Source of the DNA: an uncultured Clostridia bacterium
GTDB taxonomy: Bacteria; Bacillota; Clostridia; TANB77; CAG-508
DNA length: 27,601 nucleotides
Assembly: GCA_948528155.1 (NCBI GenBank)
Contig: CAOSZT010000012.1
Coordinates: forward strand, 1-27,601
Direction: 5' to 3'
Shown in pieces: positions 6,911 to 14,329 of the stretch; the stretch's first letter is position 1, and every line of letters begins with the position of its first letter. Made by a program: the position numbers and the translations under genes. A model generated the notes under the pieces. The model was not told the DNA's origin. It saw only the letters and a list, made by a program, of their open reading frames with translations, and did no database searches.

Positions 6911-7300
6911 TTATTGGTATTTATATTCCTTATATGCTTTTACAATATCTTTTGCAGTTCCATCATATGGTTGCATTACACAAGCATTTAATTTATTTCC
7001 TGTAATATGAATAGCTTCCATTAGTTCGTTATCTGGTATTTCTCCTATAGTATTGAAACTTGGAAAACTATCTTGTAATTTTTCTTTTGTCTTTTTTATT
7101 AGTTCTAAACCTGACATATCATTATAGTTATATTTAGAAAATACAATTTCTGGTTTTAAGTCTACTATTTTATTATATGCATCAATTCCATCTGATGCAA
7201 TTCCAACTACTTCTATGTATTCTAAATTACTTATTGAATTTATTATAGAATTTCTAATATTCTCATCATTATGAGCAACTACAGTCCTTATCTTTTCCAT
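6911..7300 (-). CDS. Degenerate receiver-domain protein (pseudo-receiver)
   Basis: A 129-aa stand-alone receiver domain related to Spo0A receivers: MEKIRTVVAHNDENIRNSII, then VVGIASDGIDAYNKIVDLKP and EIVFSKYNYNDMSGLELIKK. At the position where receivers have the phosphorylated Asp (usually FSD-x-x-M-P-D-M-S-G) this protein has Lys, and the acidic pair is N-D. It is therefore unlikely to be phosphorylated in the usual way. There is no output domain. The ATG at 7300 is chosen for AAGGAG 8 bases upstream. It follows the CYTH-like gene by 29 bp. It may be a remnant or a phosphorylation-independent partner. Confidence 0.6.
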   Translation of the reverse strand: MEKIRTVVAHNDENIRNSIINSISNLEYIEVVGIASDGIDAYNKIVDLKPEIVFSKYNYNDMSGLELIKKTKEKLQDSFPSFNTIGEIPDNELMEAIHITGNKLNACVMQPYDGTAKDIVKAYKEYKYQ

Positions 7301-7329
7301 TTTTCCATCTCCTTTTTCCATAAACTCCA

Positions 7330-7677
7330 TTAAGTTTTGATATAAAGCATTTCCTTAAATGCTTTTCCTGTTTCAACATTTAAAATTTCACAATCAATTT
7401 TATTTTGCTTTAATATATTTCCTTTATCATCTATTTGCTTATTTTTAAAAGTTAGCTTTATTACTTTTCGTTCTGGTATAAATTCTGTAATATCTCTTAA
7501 AAGTATAGCTCTACTTAATATTTCTCTATTGCTCATATCTTTTAAGTCCAGCTCTTTAGGTATGAAATATGTATCATCTAAAATATATTTTTCTACAATT
7601 CTAAATTCTTTTTTTTCTAATAAATTACAAAGTTCTTTAATACTGCATTTTAATTTTACTGTTATTTCATTACTCAT
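7330..7677 (-). CDS. CYTH-like protein, probably C-terminally truncated
   Basis: A 115-aa protein starting with the EITVKLKCS strand typical of CYTH/triphosphate tunnel proteins, followed by NLLEKKEFRIVEKYILDDTYFIP, SRAILLRDI and VIKLTFKNKQIDDKGNIL. Alternating charged residues (E4-x-K8, K-L-T-F-K) match tunnel strands. Full CYTH domains run to about 165-190 aa; this one ends after the fifth or sixth strand at MLYIKT, next to the pseudo-receiver gene. AGGAGAAG precedes the ATG. Family enzymes act on triphosphates or make cAMP; I cannot assign an activity to this shortened form. Confidence 0.5.
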   Translation of the reverse strand: MSNEITVKLKCSIKELCNLLEKKEFRIVEKYILDDTYFIPKELDLKDMSNREILSRAILLRDITEFIPERKVIKLTFKNKQIDDKGNILKQNKIDCEILNVETGKAFKEMLYIKT

Positions 7678-7717
7678 TTTAACTTCTCCTGTAAAATATT
7701 GTATTTAATACTTCTAT

Positions 7718-7746
7718 ATTATACCATGTTATGTTAATTTTGTAAA
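7718..7746 (-). promoter_or_regulatory. Promoter of the CYTH-like / pseudo-receiver operon
   Basis: TTTACA (7741-7746), a 17-base spacer and TATAAT (7718-7723) on the minus strand, 41 bases upstream of the ATG at 7677. Confidence 0.7.
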
Positions 7747-7781
7747 CTTTTTTTGCCTATATTTCTTACAATATCTAGCAT

Positions 7782-7817
7782 AAAAGCCAGTAATTAATAT
7801 TAATTACTAGCCTTTTT
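7782..7817. terminator. Terminator after toxN
   Basis: Near-perfect inverted repeat AAAAGCCAGTAATTAAT / ATTAATTACTAGCCTTTT with one bulge, ending in T5 on the plus strand. It overlaps the toxN stop codon at 7800. Confidence 0.65.
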
Positions 7818-8339
7818 GTTATATAATTGACCTTTTTCTTCTAAAAGTTTAAAATCACAGCATCTTTTAGACACATTAGATGTAGGATTATTAATTTTTT
7901 CATTATATAGTTTCATTGCACTTTTCTTAATTTTTTCCATTTTATCGTTAATCAAATTCAATTCAAAACTTAAAAATGATATGTATAATGTTTTTTCCTT
8001 ATCACTACCAAAATCTCTATAGTTTTCTATTTCTTTATATTTTAATACTTTGACATTTTCATCTGATATTGGAATCATATTATTAAGATTTAATACACCT
8101 ATTATCTTATCATCTTGCATTATCTTTATAAAATCCATTCCTTCTCGTATTTTATAGTGTTTTTCTTTTGCTGAAGATATTGGAACATAATAATTAAACT
8201 CATTTATAGTTATTAATATTCCTATATATGGTTTTAATTTTGTATTATAATCAATATTTTCAACCTTTTCATCAAATTGTCTTAGATAATTTACATATTC
8301 TTTATCTGCTATATACCATTTTAACTTATTTTCTTTCAT
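7800..8339 (-). CDS. toxN: ToxN/AbiQ-like type III toxin (endoribonuclease)
   Basis: A 179-aa protein of the ToxN/AbiQ family. Recognisable blocks are KWYIADKEYVNYLRQFDEKV (N-terminal strand and helix), KPYIGILITINEFNYYVPIS (core strands), a GVLNLNNMIPIS block and the C-terminal KRCCDFKLLEEK. In known members the toxin is a sequence-specific endoribonuclease held inactive by its processed repeat RNA, and several act as phage abortive-infection systems. I prefer ATG 8339 to the upstream in-frame ATG 8402. GGAG lies 6 bases before 8339, the protein then starts where known family members do, and a terminator hairpin (8364-8389) lies between the two ATGs. The antitoxin repeats and promoter are directly upstream. 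Confidence 0.88.
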   Translation of the reverse strand: MKENKLKWYIADKEYVNYLRQFDEKVENIDYNTKLKPYIGILITINEFNYYVPISSAKEKHYKIREGMDFIKIMQDDKIIGVLNLNNMIPISDENVKVLKYKEIENYRDFGSDKEKTLYISFLSFELNLINDKMEKIKKSAMKLYNEKINNPTSNVSKRCCDFKLLEEKGQLYNKKASN

Positions 8340-8363
8340 TTTTCGCTCCGTATATATAAATTT

Positions 8364-8389
8364 AGGTGGTAAAGTTTCCTCTACCACCT
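8364..8389 (-). terminator. Intergenic terminator between antitoxin RNA and toxN
   Basis: Perfect 8-bp stem AGGTGGTA/TACCACCT with a 10-base loop, followed on the minus strand by TAAATTTAT. Type III toxin-antitoxin loci usually place a leaky terminator here so that antitoxin RNA exceeds toxin mRNA. Confidence 0.65.
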
Positions 8390-8408
8390 CTTTTACATCC
8401 ATTTTTTT

Positions 8409-8507
8409 CTGGAATGGTAAAACCTTCTTTATATGCCTATTTTTAACTGGAATAGTAAAACCACTTTATATGCCCATTTTTGACTGGAATGGTAAAACCG
8501 CTTTTAT
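8409..8507 (-). ncRNA. toxI: ToxI-like antitoxin RNA, about 2.4 repeats
   Basis: Three copies of GGTTTTAC(C/T)ATTCCAG on the minus strand at 8484-8499, 8447-8462 and 8409-8424, spaced 37 and 38 bases apart. The spacers share (A/G)GGCATATAAAG. Known ToxI/antiQ antitoxins are tandem repeats of about 35-36 nt. In the two full copies CCATT can pair with AATGG in one and CTATT with AATAG in the other. The C-G to T-A swap preserves the stem, which supports a folded RNA. It is transcribed from the consensus promoter at 8545-8574. Confidence 0.85.
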
Positions 8508-8544
8508 CATAACTGTAAATAAGTTATTCTGTCTTATTATATTC

Positions 8545-8574
8545 ATTATACGCTATTTTTATTCTATTTGTCAA
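8545..8574 (-). promoter_or_regulatory. Consensus promoter of the toxIN locus
   Basis: TTGACA (8569-8574), an 18-base spacer and TATAAT (8545-8550) on the minus strand. Both hexamers match consensus, as expected for a highly transcribed antitoxin RNA. Confidence 0.82.
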
Positions 8575-8622
8575 TAGTTTCAAATTTTGATTTTTTGTTA
8601 TATTTGCCATACTTATTATAAT

Positions 8623-9339
8623 TTAGCGATTGCCTTTATAATCAATATTGGCTAATTTTGCTTGTTTACACAAGTCTTTTGTTTGAATTTTATATTGTTT
8701 TCCATCTTTTATTGTATAAGTTCCACATTGTCTAAACTCAAAATCTACATTTTTTCTTATACATTGCTCTCTAATATCTAATACCCATTCATAATTAAAT
8801 GGTCTAGCATTTATATCTGATTCTCCACCAACAACTACTAATTCAACATTATCAAGATATTTTTCAATATCTATTTTCTCTAATAAAGGTTGTGCTGTTA
8901 TACATTTATGTTTTATTGGTAAATCTTTAAAAACCCCTAATTTATAATCTGCATTTTTTTGATTTTCAATAGTACAACATACAACTACATTATCGTATCC
9001 ATCTTCCCAGTCATCTGGAATACATTTCATAAATCTATCAATTCTTTTTGTTAGAAACAAAAAAGTACAGTCTTGTCTTTCTTTAATCATTTTCCAACAT
9101 TCATTTCTCCACTCATCTGCTTCTTCAATAAGAAAATCTGTAGAAAAGCATAAGTAGACCATTCCAGATTTCATTTTATAATTGCCATTTTTTAATTTTT
9201 CTATTGGCTTTTCAAAGTCTTTTGTTTTTACTATTTCGTTTGTATCAACATTTCTTTTGAAATCTCCTTTATGAATATAGCAATGTAAACAACCATCACT
9301 ACATTTTTTACAGCCTCGCCAAGCATTCCACATTGCCAT
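8623..9339 (-). CDS. DUF5131 family protein (phage Gp37/Gp68-like)
   Basis: A 238-aa protein with the DUF5131 signature: N-terminal MWNAWRGCKKCSDGCLHCYI with clustered cysteines (W-N-x-W-x-G-C...C-x-x-C-Y), then VYLCFSTDFLIEEADEWRNE, CTFLFLTKRIDRF, VVVCCTIENQKNAD, then CITAQPLLEKIDIEKYLDNV, and VVVGGESDINARPFNYEWVL. The family is predicted to be radical-SAM-like with a Cys-bound cofactor and is common in phages and mobile elements; its reaction is not known to me. It lies 12 bp after the ASCH-like gene, so the two are probably co-translated. Confidence 0.82.
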   Translation of the reverse strand: MAMWNAWRGCKKCSDGCLHCYIHKGDFKRNVDTNEIVKTKDFEKPIEKLKNGNYKMKSGMVYLCFSTDFLIEEADEWRNECWKMIKERQDCTFLFLTKRIDRFMKCIPDDWEDGYDNVVVCCTIENQKNADYKLGVFKDLPIKHKCITAQPLLEKIDIEKYLDNVELVVVGGESDINARPFNYEWVLDIREQCIRKNVDFEFRQCGTYTIKDGKQYKIQTKDLCKQAKLANIDYKGNR

Positions 9340-9351
9340 ATTTATACCACC

Positions 9352-9804
9352 TTAAAATCTTGATTTTTCATAATTATATGGAATACTCGTTCCTACAACT
9401 ACATCTTCTATTTTTTCAATAATTAACCAATCGTCCATATTTCCTTGATGGTCAAAGTCTAATGTTGTAATTTCTTCTACATTTTTAAATTCAACTAAAC
9501 ATAAGCATTTTTTGTGCCATCTTTCTTTTTGCTTATCAGTTAGCTGCAATTTATTATTATTATCTTCGATAGTTTTTGTTATTTCTTCATCACTTAATTT
9601 CACATAGTTTTGAACATCTGTTACAACTGCCTTTGCTGTTATCCTTTTTGTTCCTTTTTCCATAAAATAAAGTATTTCATCTTTGAATACTCTGCTATGT
9701 GGTATTTTTCTTCCTGCTGCACCTCTTATAATCATTGTCTTACTACCATCTAAAATCTTATTTAATTCTTTTGATTTGTCATCACAATATACTAAATGTA
9801 CCAT
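9352..9804 (-). CDS. ASCH/PUA-like domain protein paired with DUF5131
   Basis: A 150-aa soluble protein. Its core (SKTMIIRGAAGRKIPHSRVF, then DEILYFMEKGTKRITAKAVV) looks like an ASCH/PUA-type beta barrel, which often binds nucleic acid. The second half has KERWHKKCLCLVEFKNVEEI and DFDHQGNMDDWLIIEKIEDV. I infer the fold from the pattern; it has no named catalytic motif. Its position directly upstream of the DUF5131 gene suggests the two act together. Confidence 0.6.
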   Translation of the reverse strand: MVHLVYCDDKSKELNKILDGSKTMIIRGAAGRKIPHSRVFKDEILYFMEKGTKRITAKAVVTDVQNYVKLSDEEITKTIEDNNNKLQLTDKQKERWHKKCLCLVEFKNVEEITTLDFDHQGNMDDWLIIEKIEDVVVGTSIPYNYEKSRF

Positions 9805-9859
9805 AATTTTACCTCATCTTTCTAATTTTTTAATTACTTGCACTACTTATTGTAATTTT

Positions 9860-10601
9860 TTAGTCTATTAACTTTTTAAATGAATTAGCATTTAATATCG
9901 TATTAGATATAAATTCTCCTTTATAGAAATTAGCCCAGTTATTAAAAATACAAGGTGCATTTTTTGCTTTTTCTAATGAATCTATTTTTATAAAGTTAAT
10001 TTTTATATTATTTTCCTTTGCATATTCAGTTAGTTCTTTTACTTCATATTCTACATAAGGACAAGCATTACTATAATAAATAGTAAAATCTTGACTATCT
10101 ATCTTCATACTTCTAGCATTATCATTAAATTTAGGGGGTTCACTATCTTCAAATTGTAATGCTAATAATTCATAATCTGCTATACTATCTACTACTTTAA
10201 ATCCGAAATAGTTCAAAAAATTTCTTTTCGCCTAAAAATGGTTTCTTCTTTTTAGAAACTAAAGTACATATACCACTTTTGCCTTTTTCTTTTGAATCAT
10301 TTATTGCATATTCTAGTAATTCTTTTCCAATTTTCTCTGCTACAAATATGAATATAATTCCTTCATAATCATCATGCCAATATGATATTCCCTGAAGTTT
10401 AGGATTTATTAAAGTTAATCCTGTTTCTTCATAATATTCTCTTAATATACAATCAAGTGGGCTTTCTCCTGTTTCGAATTTTCCACCTGGTGGTGCATAT
10501 ACCTGTCCCCATTTCTTTGAAAACTTAATCATTAGCACTTTATTATCTTTTTTTAAATAACAAGCTGTTGAGTTTAAATGCGCTATTCTTTGTTTTGCCA
10601 T
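9860..10601 (-). CDS. NUDIX N-terminus fused to GNAT/YoaP-like C-terminus, with a CGG +1 shift
   Basis: The gene starts at 10601 with a NUDIX domain: APPGGKFETGESPLDCILRE, then YYEETGL, the NUDIX box. After about residue 90 it changes in frame into the C-terminal half of a GNAT enzyme (EKIGKELLEYAINDSKEKGK) and then SKKKKPFLGEKKFFELF, where the zero frame stops at 10197. Skipping the single C of CGG at 10205-10203 continues as GFKVVDSIADYELLALQFED and a YoaP-like domain with NACPYVEYEVKELTEYAKE and NAPCIFNNWANFYKGEF, ending at 9860. The NUDIX/GNAT fusion looks like a deletion between neighbouring genes. The frameshift is one of nine alike in this window. Confidence 0.7.
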
Positions 10602-10619
10602 GATTTTATCCCCCTAAAA

Positions 10620-11249
10620 CTATATTTCATATTCTCTTAATTGTTCTATGTAATTTTTAATATTATCATCATTTATATCTTCTGGTTTTATGTCACAATA
10701 TTTCATTATTTGTTTTTGAATTCCTAAAGAACATTCAATTAAATGATTTGCTTTTTCTTCATTAGACCATACTGATGATGATATATTTTTATATCTTCTT
10801 TTAACTTCTTCTAATCTCTCTTTTAGTGATGTAACTCCATATGGTGCTACTCTTTGATCTGCATATAGCAATATTTTTACATCATATCTTTCTGAATTTA
10901 AAGTTTCTTCTCCTCTTTTAGAGCTTTTTTTATCTATAATTTCTATTTCATAATCATTTAATCCTTCTTGTTTAGCTATTATTAGATTTATTTTATGTGA
11001 GTTTCTTTCATATTTATCTATATACTCTTTTCTTATTTTTCTAAACTTCTCATCTTCTACTTCATCATCTGATATTTTAGCCATGTTTCCCATATCATGT
11101 AATAAACTAGCCCTTATAATTGCCTCTTTATTTAGTGTTATTCCGTTCCAATTATCTAATATTAAATTACTACATGCTGCTACTCTTAACATATGCATTT
11201 GCAAATGTTCTGGCAAATGATATTTTTTATAAATTTCTATAATATTCAT
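10620..11249 (-). CDS. HD-domain phosphohydrolase
   Basis: A 209-aa protein with an HD signature: HLQMHMLRVAACSNLI (first His), IRASLLHDMGNMAKI (the HD pair) and a later YADQRVAPYGV Asp. This is the H...HD...D metal site of the HD superfamily. Many bacterial members act on nucleotides or nucleotide second messengers; the substrate here is unknown. It is 4 bp downstream of the GNAT gene and 18 bp upstream of the NUDIX chimera, so it belongs to one operon. Confidence 0.82.
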   Translation of the reverse strand: MNIIEIYKKYHLPEHLQMHMLRVAACSNLILDNWNGITLNKEAIIRASLLHDMGNMAKISDDEVEDEKFRKIRKEYIDKYERNSHKINLIIAKQEGLNDYEIEIIDKKSSKRGEETLNSERYDVKILLYADQRVAPYGVTSLKERLEEVKRRYKNISSSVWSNEEKANHLIECSLGIQKQIMKYCDIKPEDINDDNIKNYIEQLREYEI

Positions 11250-11253
11250 ATAT

Positions 11254-11694
11254 TTAACCTCTCTTAAAATTGTCTGATAAAGCTATATCCATCCACGCAA
11301 AATCTTTTCCTTTTGTGAATCCATATTTTTTATAAAATTCAGTTGCTTCATCTGCTAAACAATTTACATTATTATATTTTCTGTTTTTAAGTTCTTGTAA
11401 AATTTCATCTAATATTGCTGTACCAATTTTATTTTTTCTATATTCTGGTATTACATATATGTTTTCTATTTCTGCTTTTCCTAATGATTTATTTAGATTG
11501 ACTATAGAGAAACCTATAATCTTATTTTCTGTTTCTACAACATAAAATAAAATATCATCTTTATTAATACAATTTTCTAATGTTTCTTTTGGCCAAAATA
11601 TAACAACATTCTCTGCTGTTTTAAATTCAGATACATTGTTTCCTATATTCCATACTTGATTAACATCTTCTTTTTTTGCTATTCTTATTTTCAT
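11254..11694 (-). CDS. GNAT-family N-acetyltransferase
   Basis: A 146-aa, apparently complete GNAT protein: MKIRIAKKEDVNQVWNIGNN, NKIIGFSIVNLN, then ENIYVIPEYRKNKIGTAILD with the acetyl-CoA loop R-K-N-K-I-G-T-A, and the C-terminal EFYKKYGFTKG. It is first in a run of closely spaced genes reaching to 8623 (GNAT, HD, NUDIX/GNAT, ASCH-like, DUF5131). The substrate is not predictable. About 140 bases of AT-rich sequence with no gene lie upstream. Confidence 0.82.
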   Translation of the reverse strand: MKIRIAKKEDVNQVWNIGNNVSEFKTAENVVIFWPKETLENCINKDDILFYVVETENKIIGFSIVNLNKSLGKAEIENIYVIPEYRKNKIGTAILDEILQELKNRKYNNVNCLADEATEFYKKYGFTKGKDFAWMDIALSDNFKRG

Positions 11695-11836
11695 TGTATT
11701 TACATTCCTCCATCCTTGATTTCTCTAATTATTTACTGTGTCATAATATTATCATAAGTTTACAAATTTTACAATAAAATAAAAAATAAAAAACATATGA
11801 TTAAACTATAGTTTTCATAATTTACTCATATATTTT

Positions 11837-12091
11837 TTATAGTTCAAATATGTTCGCTTTTAACACCATTTTTGATATTTTACTTTTTTCATTTAATGAC
11901 ATATCCCATCTGCTTGCCATTATGCTTTTACCCTTAATATATTCTTTTGTAGGTTCTCCTAGAGTTTTGCATAATTGTTTTTGTAAATCTACTTTATTTG
12001 TATATATAGATAGCATATTTTCTTTGTATAATACATTTATTGTTGTTTCTGTTTCACTTTTATTTAATTCTTTATATATTTTCTTTTCCAT
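11837..12091 (-). CDS. Hypothetical protein, 84 aa
   Basis: I do not recognise a named family. It is compact and mixed in charge: MEKKIYKELNKSETETTINV, then YKENMLSIYTNKVDLQKQLC, KSIMASRWDMSLNEKSKISK, ending KANIFEL. No signal peptide or membrane segment is seen. Balanced composition and a reasonable ribosome site (AAAGGAATG) support a real gene. It lies 45 bp downstream of the YjbR-like gene. Confidence 0.6.
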   Translation of the reverse strand: MEKKIYKELNKSETETTINVLYKENMLSIYTNKVDLQKQLCKTLGEPTKEYIKGKSIMASRWDMSLNEKSKISKMVLKANIFEL

Positions 12092-12135
12092 AACATTCCT
12101 TTACTATTTATTAAATTTGTTATCTTCTGTGAATG

Positions 12136-12465
12136 TTATTTCTTTGTCAATTCATAGCTTTGTTCAATAAGTTCTTTTATTATTGTCTCATCAGCGTTTC
12201 TACTGACAACTATTGTATTCCAATGTTCCTTATTCATATGATATGCTGGAATAATATAGTCATAAGCACTTCGTAACATATCTGAATAATTTGGATCAGT
12301 TTTTACATTTAAGTATAATTCTCCATTAACTTCCATTATTAGAGCAAACCATTTTTTATTTTTTATATGTTTCATTGCTACAGTAATGTTATCATTTGGA
12401 AATGGATAATCTTCAAATGTACTAGGCAATGTTGCACAATATTTTATAATTTCTTGCTTGTTCAT
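12136..12465 (-). CDS. MmcQ/YjbR family protein
   Basis: A 109-aa protein matching the MmcQ/YjbR (CyaY-like fold) family: IIKYCATLPSTFEDYPFPND, KKWFALIMEVNGELYLNVKT, AYDYIIPAYHMNKEHWNTIV. Length and all core blocks are complete. Family members bind DNA in structural studies and often sit near mobile or stress genes; the role is otherwise unknown. It starts 4 bp after the stop of the 71-aa gene upstream. Confidence 0.85.
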   Translation of the reverse strand: MNKQEIIKYCATLPSTFEDYPFPNDNITVAMKHIKNKKWFALIMEVNGELYLNVKTDPNYSDMLRSAYDYIIPAYHMNKEHWNTIVVSRNADETIIKELIEQSYELTKK

Positions 12466-12469
12466 TATA

Positions 12470-12685
12470 TTATTTTCCTTTTACTAAAGTATTTAAAATA
12501 CCACTAAATTGATTACTTAATTTACTAATATCATCATTTTTAGTGCTATGGCTCATTATAAAATCTTCTATTTTATTTTCATATCTTCTTAATTCTTCAT
12601 TTGTATATTCTTTATCTTCAATATTGATTCCAATGTTTTCTAATAATTTTATTTCATTTGTAGTGCATTTATCTAATAGATTCAT
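12470..12685 (-). CDS. Small hypothetical protein, 71 aa
   Basis: Family not recognised. A helical, charged protein (LLDKCTTNEIKLLENIGINI, EELRRYENKIEDFIM, SKLSNQFSGILNTLVKGK). AAAGGAG lies 13 bases before the ATG, a long but usable spacing. It is the first cargo gene downstream of virD4 and has its own promoter at 12720-12747. Confidence 0.6.
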   Translation of the reverse strand: MNLLDKCTTNEIKLLENIGINIEDKEYTNEELRRYENKIEDFIMSHSTKNDDISKLSNQFSGILNTLVKGK

Positions 12686-12719
12686 TTTTTCGTTTTCTCT
12701 CCTTTATTTTTTCATTAAA

Positions 12720-12747
12720 ATTATAGCACAGAAATATTCTTTTGCAA
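12720..12747 (-). promoter_or_regulatory. Promoter at the start of the cargo operon
   Basis: TTGCAA (12742-12747), a 16-base spacer and TATAAT (12720-12725) on the minus strand, just after the virD4 stop and 35 bases upstream of the small gene at 12685. Confidence 0.65.
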
Positions 12748-12756
12748 TAAATTTTT

Positions 12757-14329
12757 CTATATTTCTTTTACAGCAATCATTAGCTCATTTGGTTGTACTG
12801 TCATTCTTGCATTTTGATATGTATATTTAGCATCTGTAAAATATACACTATATCCCATATTTTCAAATTTATTTTTAGCCAATTCTAAAAGTGTATTTGT
12901 TTCTACTGTTGCCACTCCTAGATATTCTGTAATATATTCAGCTGTTAGAATATCTCCGACATCCGCATACATATTTTTGTATCACAATTACCGTAATATT
13001 TCTTGCCATACATCATTGTCATATCTATTTTTTAATTGTGCAATATTTTGAAATATTAGGCACAAATTTAGTAAACGACTTCTAGTTGTGCTTATCTTCT
13101 TTTGTAGGTCTAATATCTTTCCTATGTTGGTGAACTCATCTAAAATTAATGTTGTTTCTACTGGTAGCCTACCATCTGGCATACTATCTGCTAGTTTGAT
13201 TAATTTGATAAATAAAAATGAAAAGAATAGTGTATTTAAAAAGTCAAATGTCGAGTTTGTATCACTTGTTATTACAAATACACAAGTTTTTCTTTTTCCT
13301 ATCATTTCAAAATTAATTTCATCTTTATTGGTTATATTTCTTATTCTATCTGTTTGAAAAATCTGTAATCTAGTCGCAAGTCCTGTTACGATACTTTGTT
13401 TTACTATATCTGTAGCTTGTGCATATATGTTATAAGATAATCTAGTTGGACCTTCTGTATCGAAAAACAGATTATCAATTTCTTTTATATTTCCACTTGC
13501 TAGACAATCATAAATAAATCCTAGATTTTTATTTTCTTCTTTTTCAACATAGTGAATTACATATAACAATAATGTTTTTAATAAGTTTTGTTCTCCACGA
13601 TTCCAAAACTCATCTCCTCCAGATTTTCTTTCAATCTGTGTTCCTTCTATTACAATTTGACTAAATATTTGTGCATCTGTTTCATCTTCAACAAATCCTA
13701 TAAATCTTGAGCCATTTGAATAAGTAGGATTTACAAGATTAAATACTTCAACATCATAACCTTTTTCCTCTTCTAAATATTTTCCTAATTTTCTATATTG
13801 TTCTCCTTTTGGATCTGTGATGACTAAACTCATATCCCTATTAATTGATTTTTGTAATTCTTCTTGTGCTAGTTCAATTGCATTCGGTATAGCAAATCCT
13901 CTTGATTTTTTACTTCCACTTGAACCGAAATACTGCTATGTTTTTATTTAAATATGTATCTAGTGGTAATGTTATTAACTCATTTTCTTCTGTTTGACCT
14001 ATTATAATTCCGTTTCTTTTTCCTATTCCTAAATACTCATTAATTTCTTCTTTTGTTCCCCAGTCTGCTGTTCCAAATGTTCCATCTTTTTTCTTTAGAT
14101 TAACTCCTTCAACCTCTATTTTTGCATTTTCTTTTGTTGTTTTAATACAGTTTATCGCTAGTATTACAATGATATTTATCAATAACCAAATTATAAAAAT
14201 TGTTCCAATACCAAAACTTGTATTAAAACTCTTTTCTAATAGTTTTAAAAAGCCTTTAATTAATGGCAATAGAACTATTCCAGAAAGTACAAAAAATAAA
14301 GGTATTTTAAACCTTTTTACTTTCTCCAT
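12757..14329 (-). CDS. VirD4/TraG coupling protein with four CGG +1 shifts
   Basis: Coupling ATPase that links the relaxosome to the conjugation channel. The N-terminus (ATG 14329) has two membrane segments (PLFFVLSGIVLLPLIKG; IGTIFIIWLLINIIVILAI). The zero frame breaks exactly at the Walker A loop: removing one C (CGG 13927-13925) gives NIAVFGSSGSKKSRGFAIPN. Residues then run intact to MSLVITDPKGEQY, Walker B TLILDEFTN and ARMTVQPNELM. Three more removals (CGG at 12993-12991, 12965-12963, 12958-12956) give QEILGNCDTKICMGCGDILT followed by AEYITEYLGV, as expected for the family. The extreme C-terminus (MIAVKEI) looks shortened. As annotated by ordinary rules the gene would be called three fragments. 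Confidence 0.8.

Noticed and set aside
8409..8507. CRISPR array
   Set aside because: There are only three short 16-base repeats with similar, not unique, spacers and no cas genes. The adjacent ToxN identifies it as a type III antitoxin RNA.
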